From positions 67,205 through 131,204 of the forward strand of contig JBILKR010000003.1 in the NCBI GenBank assembly GCA_044376575.1: a DNA stretch of 64,000 nucleotides, written 5' to 3'. The translations under genes were made by a program, and so were the position numbers. The DNA is from BA4 sp044376575. GTDB taxonomy: Bacteria; Bacteroidota; Bacteroidia; CAIKAF01. Numbering within the stretch: position 1 is the stretch's first letter; each line of letters opens with the position of its first letter. Below are positions 63,999-64,000 of this stretch, one piece after another. The notes beneath the pieces are model-generated. The model was not told the DNA's origin. It saw only the letters and a list, made by a program, of their open reading frames with translations, and made no database searches.

Positions 63999-64000
63999 CT

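Overview
The window reads as a chromosomal stretch from an AT-rich member of the Bacteroidota. Four things support this. Promoters carry the phylum's TTG/TTTG (-33) and TAnnTTTG (-7) elements. Shine-Dalgarno sequences are mostly absent. Many secreted proteins end in type IX secretion (T9SS) sorting domains. Core T9SS and gliding genes are present (porV, porU, porP-like, gldJ, porQ, gldA). I see no transposase, phage cluster or CRISPR array. Coding density is very high and several convergent gene pairs abut with 0-5 bp between them.

Layout. 1-2955 (+): aspartate kinase tail, a divergent PRPP synthetase, grpE, dnaJ. 2956-5216 (-): tgt and an LptF/G permease. 5273-9508 (+): GT2 glycosyltransferase, ECF sigma factor, rsmG, gamma carbonic anhydrase, metK. 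9575-10946 (-): a small Kunitz-like exported protein and a PaaE-like reductase. 11032-12590 (+): an NAD(P)-binding protein and a secreted CarboxypepD_reg-like protein. 12593-16890 (-): purB, an MsbA-like ABC exporter, porQ. 17080-22081 (+): a small exported protein, a type B T9SS cargo and a subtilisin with a type A sorting domain. 22087-24177 (-): ppk1. 24306-27234 (+): a signal-peptide-plus-sorting-domain miniprotein, a choice-of-anchor-L cargo, gldA. 27269-30842 (-): a NatA/NatB-type ABC pair and hutI. 30940-36178: a beta-helix cargo (+), pyrG and a lipoprotein (-), a GT39-like membrane glycosyltransferase (+). 36210-41550 (-): a secreted type A cargo, a TonB-dependent receptor, an ABC exporter. 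41678-49566 (+): MaoC-like, MarC, a threonine-synthase-like enzyme, a 1625-residue repeat protein, an unusual anchored protein with repeated [IVM]P[IVLM] motifs. 49567-51753 (-): DUF2141 protein and a long-chain acyl-CoA ligase. 51824-53320 (+): a second GT39-like enzyme. 53365-61432: the T9SS core, with porV and porU leftward and porP and gldJ rightward. 61529-63943 (+): class I aldolase, accD, a CoA-binding protein, tRNA-Cys.

How the genes fit together. PorU (sortase) and PorV (shuttle) process and anchor the type A/B sorting-domain proteins encoded across the window. GldJ and the PorP-like protein belong to the motor/track and type B export side. The remaining genes are core metabolism, envelope biogenesis and translation. 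I found no clearly new multi-gene system. The most unusual items are the Kunitz-like small protein, the miniprotein that is almost only a sorting domain, the [IVM]P[IVLM]-repeat protein, a tRNA-guanine transglycosylase without its zinc cysteines, and the nine-repeat giant surface protein.

Ten start codons were moved downstream of the longest possible reading frame because of signal peptides, -7 boxes or upstream gene ends; the reasons are given per entry.
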